Below the pieces are notes generated by a model, which saw nothing but the letters and a program-made list of their open reading frames with translations, made no database searches and was not told the origin of the DNA. 64,000 nt of DNA from Photobacterium angustum (GTDB taxonomy: Bacteria; Pseudomonadota; Gammaproteobacteria; Enterobacterales; Vibrionaceae). The translations under genes were made by a program, and so were the position numbers. The stretch's first letter is position 1. Each line of letters starts with the position of its first letter. Shown piece by piece: positions 28,552-38,258 of the stretch. The DNA is taken from the NCBI RefSeq assembly GCF_002954615.1, contig NZ_MSCJ01000001.1, positions 2,666,001-2,730,000 on the forward strand, given 5' to 3'.

Positions 28552-28578
28552 TGGAGCTATCAAGAGTAAAGTTACATA
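28551..28578 (+). promoter_or_regulatory. Candidate promoter of the peroxiredoxin gene
   Basis: TTGGAG (28551-28556) and TACATA (28573-28578) are 16 bp apart; the OxyR site overlaps the -35 edge. The leader to the ATG would be about 70 nt. Confidence 0.5.
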
Positions 28579-28655
28579 ATAACCACAGTAAACGGCGCAA
28601 ATGATTAAACACTCCGATTACATCAGACTCATTTATATTTTTAAGGGATTACATT

Positions 28656-29384
28656 ATGTTCGCATCTAAAGAAGGTCAGGCTGTACCACAAGTTACTTTT
28701 CACACACGTAAAGGTGATCAGTGGGTTGACGTAACAACTGAAGATTTATTCGCTAATAAGACCGTTGTCGTATTCAGTCTACCTGGCGCATTTACACCAA
28801 CATGCTCTTCAAGCCACCTACCTCGTTACAATGAGTTAGCACCTGTATTTGCTGAAAATGGCGTGGATGACATCCTATGTGTATCTGTAAACGATACGTT
28901 CGTAATGAATGCATGGAAAGCCGATCAAGACGCTGAAAACATCACTTTCATTCCCGATGGTAATGGTGAGTTCACTAAAGGCATGGGCATGCTTGTTGAG
29001 AAAGATGACCTAGGTTTTGGTGCACGTTCATGGCGTTACAGCATGCTAGTTAAAAATGGCGTTGTTGAAAAAATGTTCGTTGAAAATGAAGAACCAGGCG
29101 ACCCATTCAAAGTGTCTGACGCAGACACTATGCTGAAGTACATCGCACCAGAGCAAAAGCTACAAGAATCAATTACCGTATTCTCTAAACCTGGTTGCCC
29201 TTTCTGTGTGAAAGCGAAACAGAACTTGATCGACAAAGGTCTACAGTATGAAGAAATTATTCTAGGCAAAGATGCGACAACCGTTTCTTTACGTGCAATT
29301 ACAGGTCGTAGTACGGTTCCCCAAGTATTCATCGGTGGTAAGCACATCGGTGGTAGCGAAGAGCTAGAAACTTACCTAGGCTAA
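28656..29384 (+). CDS. Hybrid peroxiredoxin-5/glutaredoxin
   Basis: A 242-residue fusion of a Prx5-type peroxiredoxin (residues 1-165, peroxidatic Cys50 in [14 protein letters not shown]) and a glutaredoxin (residues 172-242, active site CPFC at 181-184). Such hybrids, known from Haemophilus, reduce peroxides with glutathione, the Grx domain recycling the Prx cysteine. The OxyR operator upstream and divergent oxyR indicate induction by peroxide. It ends at a strong terminator. Confidence 0.95.
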   Translation: MFASKEGQAVPQVTFHTRKGDQWVDVTTEDLFANKTVVVFSLPGAFTPTCSSSHLPRYNELAPVFAENGVDDILCVSVNDTFVMNAWKADQDAENITFIPDGNGEFTKGMGMLVEKDDLGFGARSWRYSMLVKNGVVEKMFVENEEPGDPFKVSDADTMLKYIAPEQKLQESITVFSKPGCPFCVKAKQNLIDKGLQYEEIILGKDATTVSLRAITGRSTVPQVFIGGKHIGGSEELETYLG

Positions 29385-29482
29385 GTTTTCAAGTATTGTC
29401 TGGATTGTGGTCCAGATTGTTCATCAATTAAAACCTGCAGTTTAATTGGTGAGCAAAACAAAACCGCAACAACTCTCCAAAT

Positions 29483-29510
29483 AAAAAGCCCTCTGATGAG
29501 GGCTTTTTTT
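29483..29510. terminator. Terminator after peroxiredoxin and argH
   Basis: GCCCTC and GAGGGC pair around TGAT with flanking A- and T-tracts, serving the convergent genes. Confidence 0.88.
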
Positions 29511-29536
29511 GATCTAGATAATTCGCATATTAACCG

Positions 29537-31414
29537 TTAAGCAACATTGACTGTTGCTATACGTTGCTCTTGATCTAAACGCACTTCTAATGCGACTTCA
29601 TCACAAGCATGTTGACGCGGACAACGATCGCAATCTTTCATTACCTTTTCTGGCAGTAATGATTTCGATGTCGGGGTAAAGCCTCGCTTCATAAAGAACT
29701 CTGGGACACGTGTTAGTACAAAGACTTTCTTAATTGCCATTTGCTCGGCTTTTTCAAGCAAATGCTCAACAATTGCTTTGCCTTGTCCTTGTTGTTGCCA
29801 GCCAGCTTCAACACCTAAAGAGCGAATTTCCGCAAGCCCTGAATCATAAACATATAACGACGCACAACCGGTCACGACACCATGATGTTCTGCCACCGCA
29901 AACGAGCCAATATCACGAACTAATTCATTTCGGTTACGTGGTAGGTTTTCACCCAGCCCTGCCCAGTACACCACCATGCCTTCAATGGCATCAAGATCCG
30001 TTAAACGAGCACCACGAACCTTCACGCTTGGTGAGTAACGTTTTTCTAACCGCTTCTCTGCTTGACCAATCGCATAATCGACTTGATTTGGCGCAACGCC
30101 ACCCAGCGCGCAACGCTTATCAAGACAAGATTCAATGGTCAGAATTGGATACACGTCATCATCAATCACTTCAGAGAATTGCTTCATTTCCTCAAGCGAT
30201 AACTCTTCTAATGCGCAACCTTTGGCAATGGCAGCAACCACAGCTACTCCGACAATATGGTGCGCTTCACGGAATGGAATCCCTTTCGCCACTAAATAAT
30301 CAGCAAGCTCTGTCGCATTAGAATAACCTTGCATTGCAGCTTCTAAGGTACGGTCTTTATTAACCTGAATACCATCAAAACAAAGCGCAGCCATTTCCAT
30401 ACAGTCATGCCAGCTATCGAGGGCATCAAACAAGCCTTCTTTGTCTTCTTGCATATCTTTGTTATACGCAAGCGGCAACGCTTTCACTGTCATCATCATG
30501 CCAGTCATCGCACCATAAACACGCCCACATTTACCACGAATAAGCTCTAATGCATCTGGGTTTTTCTTCTGAGGCATTAAAGATGAACCTGATGTCACCG
30601 TATCTGCCAGCTCAATAAAGTTAGATTCACCTGAGTTGTAGAAGATCAAATCTTCTGCCATACGTGATAGATGAAGCATAGAAATAGAGGCAGTAGAAAG
30701 AAGCTCCATCACATGATCACGATCAGAAACCGAATCCAAGCTATTACGCGTGGCACGATGGAAACCTAAGCTATGTGCTAGCACTTCACGGTCAATCGGA
30801 TAAGCCGTACCCGCCAATGCGCCAGAGCCTAACGGACAAGTATCTAAACGTTCAAGGGCATCAGTTAAACGAGAATAATCACGCTCAAACATTTCGACAT
30901 AGGCTAAGCACCAATGAGCAAAAGTCACAGGCTGAGCACGTTGAAGGTGGGTGTAACCCGGCAGAACCGTGGCTTGATGATCACGTGCGACTGTCACTAA
31001 CTGCTGCTGTAAGCGGTCAAGCATTAATAGCAATTGCTGACCTTGCTGACGACACCATAATTTTAAATCGGTCGCCACCTGATCATTACGTGAACGTCCG
31101 GTATGAAGCTTTTTACCAAGATCACCGACTTTAGCGATCAATTGTTGCTCTACCCAACTATGAATATCTTCAGCATCTGAGCGTAAAATTTGCTCAGGAT
31201 CTTCCATCACAGCAAGCTTTAATTCATTCAATGCTAACTCAAGCTTTTGCTGCTCTTGCTCGGTTAATACATCGACCTGACGTAGGGCTTTAGACCATGC
31301 GATTGAGCCAACAATATCTTGCTCTGCTAGACGATAGTCAAAACGCAGTGAATCATTGAATTGTTTAAACCGTGTGTCAGCTGCCTGACTAAAACGTCCG
31401 CCCCATAATGCCAT
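29537..31414 (-). CDS. argH: Argininosuccinate lyase fused to N-acetylglutamate synthase domain
   Basis: This 625-residue protein joins two arginine enzymes. Residues 1 to about 458 are argininosuccinate lyase (signature [12 protein letters not shown], catalytic His region [13 protein letters not shown]). From about residue 465 a GNAT acetyltransferase domain follows ([16 protein letters not shown], acetyl-CoA loop QQQGQGKAI), with a Cys pair in [13 protein letters not shown] near the end. Such ArgH(A) fusions are known from marine gammaproteobacteria, where the tail makes N-acetylglutamate in place of a separate argA. It is the last gene of argCBGH. Confidence 0.95.
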   Translation of the reverse strand: MALWGGRFSQAADTRFKQFNDSLRFDYRLAEQDIVGSIAWSKALRQVDVLTEQEQQKLELALNELKLAVMEDPEQILRSDAEDIHSWVEQQLIAKVGDLGKKLHTGRSRNDQVATDLKLWCRQQGQQLLLMLDRLQQQLVTVARDHQATVLPGYTHLQRAQPVTFAHWCLAYVEMFERDYSRLTDALERLDTCPLGSGALAGTAYPIDREVLAHSLGFHRATRNSLDSVSDRDHVMELLSTASISMLHLSRMAEDLIFYNSGESNFIELADTVTSGSSLMPQKKNPDALELIRGKCGRVYGAMTGMMMTVKALPLAYNKDMQEDKEGLFDALDSWHDCMEMAALCFDGIQVNKDRTLEAAMQGYSNATELADYLVAKGIPFREAHHIVGVAVVAAIAKGCALEELSLEEMKQFSEVIDDDVYPILTIESCLDKRCALGGVAPNQVDYAIGQAEKRLEKRYSPSVKVRGARLTDLDAIEGMVVYWAGLGENLPRNRNELVRDIGSFAVAEHHGVVTGCASLYVYDSGLAEIRSLGVEAGWQQQGQGKAIVEHLLEKAEQMAIKKVFVLTRVPEFFMKRGFTPTSKSLLPEKVMKDCDRCPRQHACDEVALEVRLDQEQRIATVNVA

Positions 31415-31470
31415 GGTACCTCTCCTTTGCTCTACGTATCGACTTGCTTATCTTGTTATGGCGTGATCAA

Positions 31471-31495
31471 ACGGGGCTTAAGTAGGGAGCCCCGT
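31471..31495 (-). repeat. Hairpin between argG and argH
   Basis: ACGGGGCT (31471-31478) and AGCCCCGT (31488-31495) form a perfect 8-bp stem in the 92-bp gap. On the minus strand only TTTGATC follows, so it is probably an mRNA processing, stabilising or weak attenuating element. Confidence 0.6.
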
Positions 31496-31506
31496 GATTG
31501 TTTTTG

Positions 31507-32715
31507 TTATTTCTTTTGGCTATTTAAAGCACGAATACGACTTGCTAGTGAGTAAAGACGAATGAAGCCGCCAGCATGGCTGTGATCATAAACATCATCT
31601 TCACCAAAGGTCGCAAACTCTTCAGAATATAAGCTGTTAGTTGAGCGTTTCTGAATTACAGTTGCTTGGCCTTTGTACAGCTTAACGACCACTTCACCAC
31701 TCACATCTTTTGCTAGCTCATCAGCTGCTGCAATTAATGACTGGCATAATGGCGTAAACCAACGACCATCATAAATAAGGTGCGACGCTTTAAGACCCAA
31801 TGTTTGACGGAAATCGAACGATTCTTTATCGAGAACTAGCTGCTCAACCGCACGTAGCGCTTCCATCATAATCGTGCCTCCAGGTGTTTCATAACAACCA
31901 CGAGACTTCATACCGACTAAGCGGTTTTCTACGATATCGATACGACCAACACCATGCTCGATACCTTTTTCATTGAGGTACGTTAGCACGTTGTATGGCG
32001 TCATCGCTTCACCATCAACCGCAACCACTTCACCTTGTTCAATCTTAAGTGTTACCGTTTCAGCTTGATCTGGTGCTTGCTCTGGATCTTTTGTCCATAC
32101 CCAACATAGATCGTTTGGTGCGTTCCACGTATCTTCTAGCACCCCACCTTCTGTTGATACGTGCCAAGCATTCGCATCACGAGAGTAAATTTTTTCCAGC
32201 GATGCTGTACATGGAATATCACGCTCAGCAAGGTAATCTAACAATGCTTCACGACTACGTAGATCCCATTCACGCCAAGGAGCAATCACTTTAAGCTGTG
32301 GTGCTAGTGCAGCAAATGCACCTTCAAAACGTACCTGATCGTTACCTTTACCAGTACAACCGTGACATAACGCATCAGCACCAACTTCTAATGCACATTC
32401 AACTTGTGCTTTAGCAATAATTGGACGCGCCATTGAAGTACCCAGTAGGTATTTACCTTCATACACTGCACCAGTTTTTAGTGATGGGTAGATATAATCT
32501 TTCACCATCTCTTCTTTAAGATCAGCGATGTAACAAGATGAAGCTCCTGAAGCCAATGCTTTTTCTTCAATCCCAACCAGTTCTTCTTCGCCTTGACCTA
32601 CATCGGCCACGAATGCGACAACTTCACAGTCATAGTTCTCTTTCAACCATGGAATGATAGCCGATGTATCTAAACCGCCAGAATAGGCTAATACAACTTT
32701 ATTAATCTTGCTCAT
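31507..32715 (-). CDS. argG: Argininosuccinate synthase
   Basis: ArgG condenses citrulline and aspartate with ATP. It is 402 residues with the ATP-binding P-loop-like motif [14 protein letters not shown] at the N-terminus and the substrate segments [14 protein letters not shown] and [15 protein letters not shown]. It lies 74 bp after argB and before the argH fusion gene on the minus strand. No separate promoter was evident in the gap. Confidence 0.97.
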   Translation of the reverse strand: MSKINKVVLAYSGGLDTSAIIPWLKENYDCEVVAFVADVGQGEEELVGIEEKALASGASSCYIADLKEEMVKDYIYPSLKTGAVYEGKYLLGTSMARPIIAKAQVECALEVGADALCHGCTGKGNDQVRFEGAFAALAPQLKVIAPWREWDLRSREALLDYLAERDIPCTASLEKIYSRDANAWHVSTEGGVLEDTWNAPNDLCWVWTKDPEQAPDQAETVTLKIEQGEVVAVDGEAMTPYNVLTYLNEKGIEHGVGRIDIVENRLVGMKSRGCYETPGGTIMMEALRAVEQLVLDKESFDFRQTLGLKASHLIYDGRWFTPLCQSLIAAADELAKDVSGEVVVKLYKGQATVIQKRSTNSLYSEEFATFGEDDVYDHSHAGGFIRLYSLASRIRALNSQKK

Positions 32716-32789
32716 GTGCTGTTCTCCTTATCAGCCTTGCGGTTATTCCGTTCAGGCGATGTGCTAAATATTGTTAACTTAAAATTCAA

Positions 32790-33572
32790 TTACAACGTAA
32801 ATTTGGTACCGATACTTTGCCCGTCAAATAAGGCGGTTAACTTTTCAGGATAACGCCAACTTGCCACTTCAATAGGACGACCTAGCGCTTTTGCGGCATC
32901 AAATGCTGCGCGTACTTTGACAATCATGCCATCGGTGATCACCGCTTGTTCAATTAACAATTCAGCCTCAGCTTCTGTTAACGCTTCAATTAACTGCCCT
33001 TTGCCATCTAATACACCACTCACATCAGAGAGTAATACCAATTCACCATCAACGGCGGCGGCAACGGCAACGGCGGCTTGGTCGGCATTAACATTCATCA
33101 ACTCGCCCTGTGCATCTAAGCCAATTGAGCTAATGATTGGCATATAACCTGATGTCATAATTTGTGTGATCAGTACGCCATTACCCGGCTCAGCTTTACC
33201 TACAGAGCCTAATTCTGGATCTAATTGTGAAACGTCACACAAACCACCATCAGCCAGGCTGAGTCCTACCGCTTTAACGCCAGATTTAATCGCCTGCCCT
33301 TGAAGTAATTTGTTCGCCGTCCCTGCTAATGCACCAGCAATAACAGCAATTTGATCGCTAGGCGTTACGCGTAAACCTTGTTTTTTCACTGTCGGTAGTT
33401 GCAGTTTTGCCATTAAGTCATCAACTAAATAACCGCCGCCGTGGACTAACATCAGTGGGCGATGAGAGTTTTCTTGATAAGCATTAATCGCTGAAAACAA
33501 TTTTTCTAACGTTTCAGTACATGAAAGTACTGCACCACCTAATTTAATGACCAGTGGAACCTGACTCATCAT
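32790..33572 (-). CDS. argB: Acetylglutamate kinase
   Basis: ArgB phosphorylates N-acetylglutamate. It is 260 residues with the amino-acid kinase motifs VIKLGGAVL and [11 protein letters not shown], and [26 protein letters not shown]. It follows argC by 7 bp. This short form lacks the N-terminal helix of arginine-inhibited hexameric kinases, so feedback control probably falls on the acetylglutamate synthase domain of the ArgH fusion (inference from family knowledge). Confidence 0.96.
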   Translation of the reverse strand: MMSQVPLVIKLGGAVLSCTETLEKLFSAINAYQENSHRPLMLVHGGGYLVDDLMAKLQLPTVKKQGLRVTPSDQIAVIAGALAGTANKLLQGQAIKSGVKAVGLSLADGGLCDVSQLDPELGSVGKAEPGNGVLITQIMTSGYMPIISSIGLDAQGELMNVNADQAAVAVAAAVDGELVLLSDVSGVLDGKGQLIEALTEAEAELLIEQAVITDGMIVKVRAAFDAAKALGRPIEVASWRYPEKLTALFDGQSIGTKFTL

Positions 33573-33579
33573 CGAACTC

Positions 33580-34593
33580 CTACACTAAAGCGGTTAATTG
33601 CGGGAAACCATTTCGAATATTTATGCACTGCATCGCTTGCGAAGATGCACCTTTTAACAGGTTATCAATCGCAGATGTTAAAATAATATGCTGACCATTC
33701 ACCTGCCAGCCAATATCACAGAAGCAAGTCCCTACCACATTCTGTAGACGTGCCGCTTGTGTTCCTAAAAGACGTACCGCATGTTTATCTGCTGTAGATG
33801 CATATGCTAGGTTCAATGCTTCCGTTACCTGCTCTAGCGTAACGCCTTGTGCTAGCTTCGCTGTAATAGTTGCAAGAATGCCACGTTTAAAGTTGCCAAG
33901 ATGGGGGGTAAAAATAACGTCACGACCTAGATGAGTACTGATTTCAGGTTGGTGGCGGTGGGAAAATAAACCGTAAGCTTGCAGGCTTACTTCGCAGAAA
34001 CTATTAGTCATGGTCGCTTTTCTACCAGCGCCAGACACACCACTGACCGCATTAATCACTGGCCACTGCTCGGTATCAAGTAAACCCGCTTCAATTAATG
34101 GTTTAAGCGCTAATTGTGAAGCTGTTGGGTAACAGCCCGGAACAGCAATTAGTTGTGCTTTGGTAATTGCATCATGATTCCACTCCGCCAAACCATAAAC
34201 CGCTTGTTCAAGCCAATCTGAATATTGATGTTCAAAGCCATAATATTGGGTATAGAAATCATCACCTTTGACACGAAACGCACCAGACAAATCAAAAACC
34301 TGACACCCTTGTTCAAGAAAACTGGCAGCAAGGTCATGGCTGACTTGGTGGGCTGTGGCAAGTAAAACAACGTCAGCATTTTTAGCAATATCACTTGGAC
34401 TGATTAACGGCTGTAACGGTAAATCAACAATGCCTTTCAATTGACCATGCAAATCACTTAACGGTTTACCCGCATCAAGGCTGTTTTCAGAAACAAATAA
34501 ACCCGCAAGTTCTAAGTGAGGGTGCTTAACCACCATTTTCGCAAGTTCTGCGCCGGTATAGCCGCTTGCACCGATAATTAGAGTCTTTAACAT
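33580..34593 (-). CDS. argC: N-acetyl-gamma-glutamyl-phosphate reductase
   Basis: ArgC reduces N-acetylglutamyl phosphate with NADPH. It is 337 residues from [21 protein letters not shown] (dinucleotide fold), with the catalytic Cys in [13 protein letters not shown] and the conserved KPLIEAGLL and HRHQPEI segments. The ATG at 34593 gives the canonical start. It is the first gene of argCBGH(A). Its leader is about 280 nt long and carries an arginine-ending mini-frame. The usual divergent neighbour argE is missing. Confidence 0.96.
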   Translation of the reverse strand: MLKTLIIGASGYTGAELAKMVVKHPHLELAGLFVSENSLDAGKPLSDLHGQLKGIVDLPLQPLISPSDIAKNADVVLLATAHQVSHDLAASFLEQGCQVFDLSGAFRVKGDDFYTQYYGFEHQYSDWLEQAVYGLAEWNHDAITKAQLIAVPGCYPTASQLALKPLIEAGLLDTEQWPVINAVSGVSGAGRKATMTNSFCEVSLQAYGLFSHRHQPEISTHLGRDVIFTPHLGNFKRGILATITAKLAQGVTLEQVTEALNLAYASTADKHAVRLLGTQAARLQNVVGTCFCDIGWQVNGQHIILTSAIDNLLKGASSQAMQCINIRNGFPQLTALV

Positions 34594-34714
34594 TACAAAT
34601 TCCATTTTTAGTCTAATGATTGTTGTTACCGTTTAGGCGCAAATCTGGCTTGAGTCTTTATTTTTTTGCAGCAGTAACGTGTAACAAGGAGTGCTGAAAA
34701 CAGCAAATATGAGG

Positions 34715-34735
34715 GGCGCATACGCACCAAGCGAA
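34715..34735 (-). promoter_or_regulatory. Competing hairpin elements in the arg leader
   Basis: On the minus strand GGTGC (34728-34724) pairs with GCGCC (34719-34715) around GTAT. The first three bases of this hairpin are also the last three of TTCGCTTGGT (34735-34726), which is perfectly complementary to ACCAAGCGAA (34782-34773) inside the leader peptide frame. The two pairings therefore compete. Confidence 0.5.
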
Positions 34736-34741
34736 TATGAC

Positions 34742-34786
34742 TTAGCGTCGTCGGAAGGTATGAGTAAAAAGCTTCGCTTGGTTCAT
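34742..34786 (-). CDS. Candidate arginine leader peptide of argCBGH(A)
   Basis: A 14-codon frame on the minus strand encodes MNQAKLFTHTFRRR and stops with TAA right after CGA CGA CGC. AGGA lies 9 nt before the ATG. It starts about 90 nt after the predicted argC transcription start and ends about 150 nt before argC. Three arginine codons at the end of a short frame, in the leader of an arginine operon, with an inverted repeat spanning the frame, is the layout of amino-acid-sensing leader peptides. That it is translated and senses arginine is inference; I know of no established arginine attenuator in this family. Confidence 0.6.
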   Translation of the reverse strand: MNQAKLFTHTFRRR

Positions 34787-34851
34787 GTTAAAACATCCTA
34801 AATTAACAATGGAGACCCGGCATTCCTTGCTCAGGTTACGGCTAAATAAAG

Positions 34852-34911
34852 CAATAAATTATTCGTTTGCGTTGCATTTATATGTTTACTGATTAATTAA
34901 CGTACTGTCAA
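34852..34911 (-). promoter_or_regulatory. argC promoter with candidate ARG boxes
   Basis: On the minus strand TTGACA (34911-34906) and TAAACA (34888-34883) are 17 bp apart. Two 14-bp stretches, 34886-34873 and 34865-34852, have centres 21 bp apart as tandem ARG boxes do; the second contains CGAATAATT, matching the core TGAATAATT at 8 of 9 bases, while the rest matches poorly. ArgR repression is inference. Confidence 0.5.
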
Positions 34912-34996
34912 CAGAAAAGCCTTAAAAACCTCACTTTCCCAATCCTTTTCAAAACTTTTCCTTCATCTTTTTGTAACATTTTCATCATTCATCGAT

Positions 34997-35025
34997 TTGA
35001 CATCAGTTTGAGACAATATTATTAC
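34997..35025 (+). promoter_or_regulatory. Candidate ppc promoter, distal
   Basis: A perfect TTGACA (34997-35002) is followed after 17 bp by TATTAC (35020-35025), upstream of ppc. Confidence 0.42.
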
Positions 35026-35138
35026 TAACTGTTATTTGTTAGCAAACGAGCAATAATGAAACAAAATTACAGACTTCAATCGCATTTATGACCAAAATCA
35101 AAATAGATCGGTTTTAACACTTATAAATGTAATGATAG

Positions 35139-35168
35139 TTGACCTCAAAGTGAGATCACGGCTAGATT
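35139..35168 (+). promoter_or_regulatory. Candidate ppc promoter, proximal
   Basis: TTGACC (35139-35144) and TAGATT (35163-35168) are 18 bp apart, giving a leader of about 45 nt. Confidence 0.4.
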
Positions 35169-35219
35169 GTCTGTTAGAAGTTTAAATTGGATGTAACTAA
35201 ATTACGAGATGGATGCGAT

Positions 35220-37850
35220 ATGAATGAGAAATACAGCACGTTAAAAAGTAACGTAAGTATGCTAGGCCACCTGCTTGGTAATACCATTAAAACGGCACAT
35301 GGTGACGAACTGTTAGATAAAGTCGAAACTATTCGTAAACTATCTAAATCAGCACATTCTGGTAGTGAAGAAGATCGTGCAAAACTTATCGATGAGCTAC
35401 AGAACTTACCCGATGATCAATTACTTCCAGTTGCTCGCGCCTTTAGCCAATTCCTGAATCTCACGAATATTGCAGAGCAATACCATACTATCTCTCGTCA
35501 ATGTGAAACCACATTATGCAGCCCTGATGCACTCGATGAGCTATTTAATAAGCTGACCGATAATGATGTCAATCAGCTTGATTCTATTGAAGCGGTTCGT
35601 GAACTTAATATTGATTTAGTGCTAACAGCACACCCAACAGAAATCGCTCGACGTACCATGATTCACAAATTGGTACAGATTAATAAATGTTTATCTCAAT
35701 TAGAGCTTAGCGAGTTATCAACCTCTGAACGAGCACGTATTGAGCAGCGCCTTGAACAGCTTATTGCCCAAGCATGGCACTCAGATGTTATTCGTCAGCA
35801 ACGCCCAACCCCAATTGATGAAGCTAAATGGGGCTATGCCGTTATTGAAAATTCACTATGGCAAGCTGTACCAGAATTTCTTCGCCTATTTGATGAAAAA
35901 TTACAGCAACACCTTGGCGAAGCCCTTCCTCTTGACGCATCACCAGTCACCTTCTCTTCTTGGATGGGTGGAGACCGAGATGGTAACCCATTTGTTACCT
36001 CAAACGTGACACGTGAAGTGCTCTCTTTATCACGTTGGAAAGCGGCAGATCTTTACCTCAATGATATTCAAGAGTTGATCAACGAATTATCCATGACTCA
36101 GTGTAACGAGACAGTGCGTGAGCTTGCGGGCGAAGAGCATGAACCTTACCGCGCGATTCTAAAGCAACTACGTAATAAGCTAGTTCATACTCGTGACAAT
36201 CTTGATGCGAAGATTCATGGTCAAAAACCCGCCTCCGATATTGTTATTGAAGATATTGCAGAGCTGTGGGATCCACTGTATGCGTGTTACCAATCACTGC
36301 ATGAGTGTGGCATGGCTATTATTGCTGATGGCCTACTGCTTGATACATTACGTCGCGTTAAATGTTTTGGCGTACACTTAGTCCGTTTAGATATTCGTCA
36401 AGAAAGTACTCGTCATTCAGATGTGATATCAGAGCTTACTCGTTACCTTGGACTGGGTGATTACGACCAATGGAGCGAGCAAGATAAAATTGCTTTCCTT
36501 GTTCGTGAACTATCATCGAAACGTCCACTTCTTCCTCGTGACTGGGAACCATCGGCTGAGGTTAAAGAAGTCATTGAAACCTGTAAAACTATTGCAGAGC
36601 AATCCCGTGAAGCACTAGGCTCATACGTCATTTCAATGGCGCGTACGGCCTCTGATGTACTTGCCGTTCACTTACTACTGCAAGAAGCTGGCTGTCCATT
36701 TAGAATGGATGTCTGTCCATTATTTGAAACGCTTGATGACTTGAATAATGGTGCTGATGTTATTGAGCAACTACTGAATATTGACTGGTATCGTGGCTTT
36801 ATTCAAAACCACCAAATGGTCATGATCGGCTACTCAGATTCAGCTAAAGATGCGGGTGTAATGTCGGCAGGTTGGGCGCAATATAGCGCAATGGAAAAAC
36901 TGGTTGATGTTTGCGAACAAGCTGGGGTTGAAATCACCCTATTCCATGGTCGTGGCGGTAGTATTGGCCGTGGTGGTGCACCTGCACATGCTGCACTGTT
37001 ATCTCAACCACCACGCAGCTTAAAAGGTGGCTTACGTGTAACCGAACAGGGCGAAATGATCCGCTTTAAGTTAGGTTTACCAGAAGTCGCTATCAATAGT
37101 TTAAGCCTTTACGCGAGTGCAACACTTGAAGCCAACCTACTTCCGCCTCCAGCACCTAAACAGGAATGGCGTGAACTGATGGATGTGTTATCTGAAGTCT
37201 CTTGTGAAGCTTATCGCAATGTTGTCCGTGTTGATCCTGAATTTGTTCCTTACTTCCGTGCGGCTACGCCTGAACTTGAGTTAGGTAAACTGCCTCTTGG
37301 TTCTCGTCCAGCGAAACGTAATCCGCAAGGTGGCGTAGAGAGCTTGCGTGCGATCCCATGGATTTTTGCATGGAGTCAAAACCGTCTATTGCTACCAGCA
37401 TGGCTGGGTGCAGGCGAAGCAATTCAGTATTCAATCAACAAAGGTCACGCGAAATTGTTAGAAGATATGTGTCGAGAGTGGCCTTTCTTCTCTACACGTC
37501 TAGGTATGCTTGAAATGGTTTATGCCAAGACCAACACCGGTATTGCTAAATACTATGACGAGCGTCTAACAGATGAATCTCTATGGCCATTAGGTCAAAA
37601 GCTTCGTGATCAATTAGGTAAAGATATTAAGGCCGTTTTAACGGTTGAAAATAACGATCACTTAATGGAACAAGACCCTTGGGGCGCTGAATCAATTCGA
37701 TTACGCAACATTTATGTTGAGCCTCTTAACATGCTACAAGCAGAGCTGTTATATCGAACTCGACAGCAGGAAGAGTTACCTTCAGCACTTGAAGAAGCCT
37801 TAATGGTTACTATTGCTGGTATTGCAACAGGCATGCGTAATACTGGCTAG
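35220..37850 (+). CDS. ppc: Phosphoenolpyruvate carboxylase
   Basis: Ppc fixes bicarbonate onto PEP to refill oxaloacetate. It is 876 residues from [20 protein letters not shown], with catalytic His138 in [12 protein letters not shown], the motif [13 protein letters not shown], the glycine loop [12 protein letters not shown] and the conserved C-terminus MRNTG. The ATG at 35220 is preferred over an upstream in-frame start 11 codons earlier because GAGATGGA precedes it. A strong terminator follows. Confidence 0.97.
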   Translation: MNEKYSTLKSNVSMLGHLLGNTIKTAHGDELLDKVETIRKLSKSAHSGSEEDRAKLIDELQNLPDDQLLPVARAFSQFLNLTNIAEQYHTISRQCETTLCSPDALDELFNKLTDNDVNQLDSIEAVRELNIDLVLTAHPTEIARRTMIHKLVQINKCLSQLELSELSTSERARIEQRLEQLIAQAWHSDVIRQQRPTPIDEAKWGYAVIENSLWQAVPEFLRLFDEKLQQHLGEALPLDASPVTFSSWMGGDRDGNPFVTSNVTREVLSLSRWKAADLYLNDIQELINELSMTQCNETVRELAGEEHEPYRAILKQLRNKLVHTRDNLDAKIHGQKPASDIVIEDIAELWDPLYACYQSLHECGMAIIADGLLLDTLRRVKCFGVHLVRLDIRQESTRHSDVISELTRYLGLGDYDQWSEQDKIAFLVRELSSKRPLLPRDWEPSAEVKEVIETCKTIAEQSREALGSYVISMARTASDVLAVHLLLQEAGCPFRMDVCPLFETLDDLNNGADVIEQLLNIDWYRGFIQNHQMVMIGYSDSAKDAGVMSAGWAQYSAMEKLVDVCEQAGVEITLFHGRGGSIGRGGAPAHAALLSQPPRSLKGGLRVTEQGEMIRFKLGLPEVAINSLSLYASATLEANLLPPPAPKQEWRELMDVLSEVSCEAYRNVVRVDPEFVPYFRAATPELELGKLPLGSRPAKRNPQGGVESLRAIPWIFAWSQNRLLLPAWLGAGEAIQYSINKGHAKLLEDMCREWPFFSTRLGMLEMVYAKTNTGIAKYYDERLTDESLWPLGQKLRDQLGKDIKAVLTVENNDHLMEQDPWGAESIRLRNIYVEPLNMLQAELLYRTRQQEELPSALEEALMVTIAGIATGMRNTG

Positions 37851-37868
37851 CAGATTGCGATAATTAAT

Positions 37869-37895
37869 AAGGGCCATTTGATGGCCCTTTTTTTT
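37869..37895 (+). terminator. Intrinsic terminator of ppc
   Basis: GGGCCAT and ATGGCCC pair around TTG, followed by eight T's. Confidence 0.92.
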
Positions 37896-38258
37896 CCCGT
37901 TATTTATCGATATGTTAAGAAAAATCTTTTTTGTCTCAATATTGATACAGCATAAAGTTTCTTAACAGGGCTATGATAGTTGTAACTTCGATATGAGCGA
38001 TGATGTATAAGATTATCCAAGCCTTAATGGTACGAGTGATTTTTCGCTATCGAAGTAAGGTCACAAGATAATAAATTTGCAAGCCCGTATATCAGATATT
38101 TCATCTTGAAGTATCGATATTAAGCAAATTAATGATATTGTATGCGGTCTCAACCGAACTATAAGATATTAAGATTATAAATAAAAAGCGCCATTACGAA
38201 GCGTATGTAATCTAGTTCAGTTGTTATTTTTATTTGACGTATTTAACGGATAGAAGAG
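37896..38258. other. aphA upstream region with inverted repeat
   Basis: No gene is seen. ACTTCGATA (37985-37993) is matched by TATCGAAGT (38048-38056), a 9-bp inverted repeat 54 bp apart. TATTGATA at 37940-37947 matches half of the LuxR/HapR-type consensus. In vibrios aphA has a long leader that is a target of Qrr small RNAs; pairing could not be checked here. Confidence 0.5.

Larger units (their letters stand above)
34594..35219. other. 626-bp argC-ppc gap lacking argE
   Basis: In related vibrios I expect argE here, divergent from argC. No argE-length frame exists in either strand. The gap holds the argC promoter and leader (minus strand, about 34594-34911) and the ppc promoters (plus strand, about 34997-35175). 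Confidence 0.7.

Noticed and set aside
29734..30321. 195-codon frame antisense to argH
   Set aside because: It mirrors the coding bias of the argH fusion gene and has no start signal or recognisable domain; a shadow frame.
34594..34741. Search for a U-tract terminator after the arg leader peptide
   Set aside because: The TGCTG-TTTT-CAGCA hairpin (about 34705-34692) is followed by CTCCTTGTTAC, not a U-run, and the later run of seven is A's on the transcript strand. Classical attenuation is therefore not claimed.
37940..37947. Full LuxR/HapR operator before aphA
   Set aside because: Only a half-site, TATTGATA, is present; the other half does not match.
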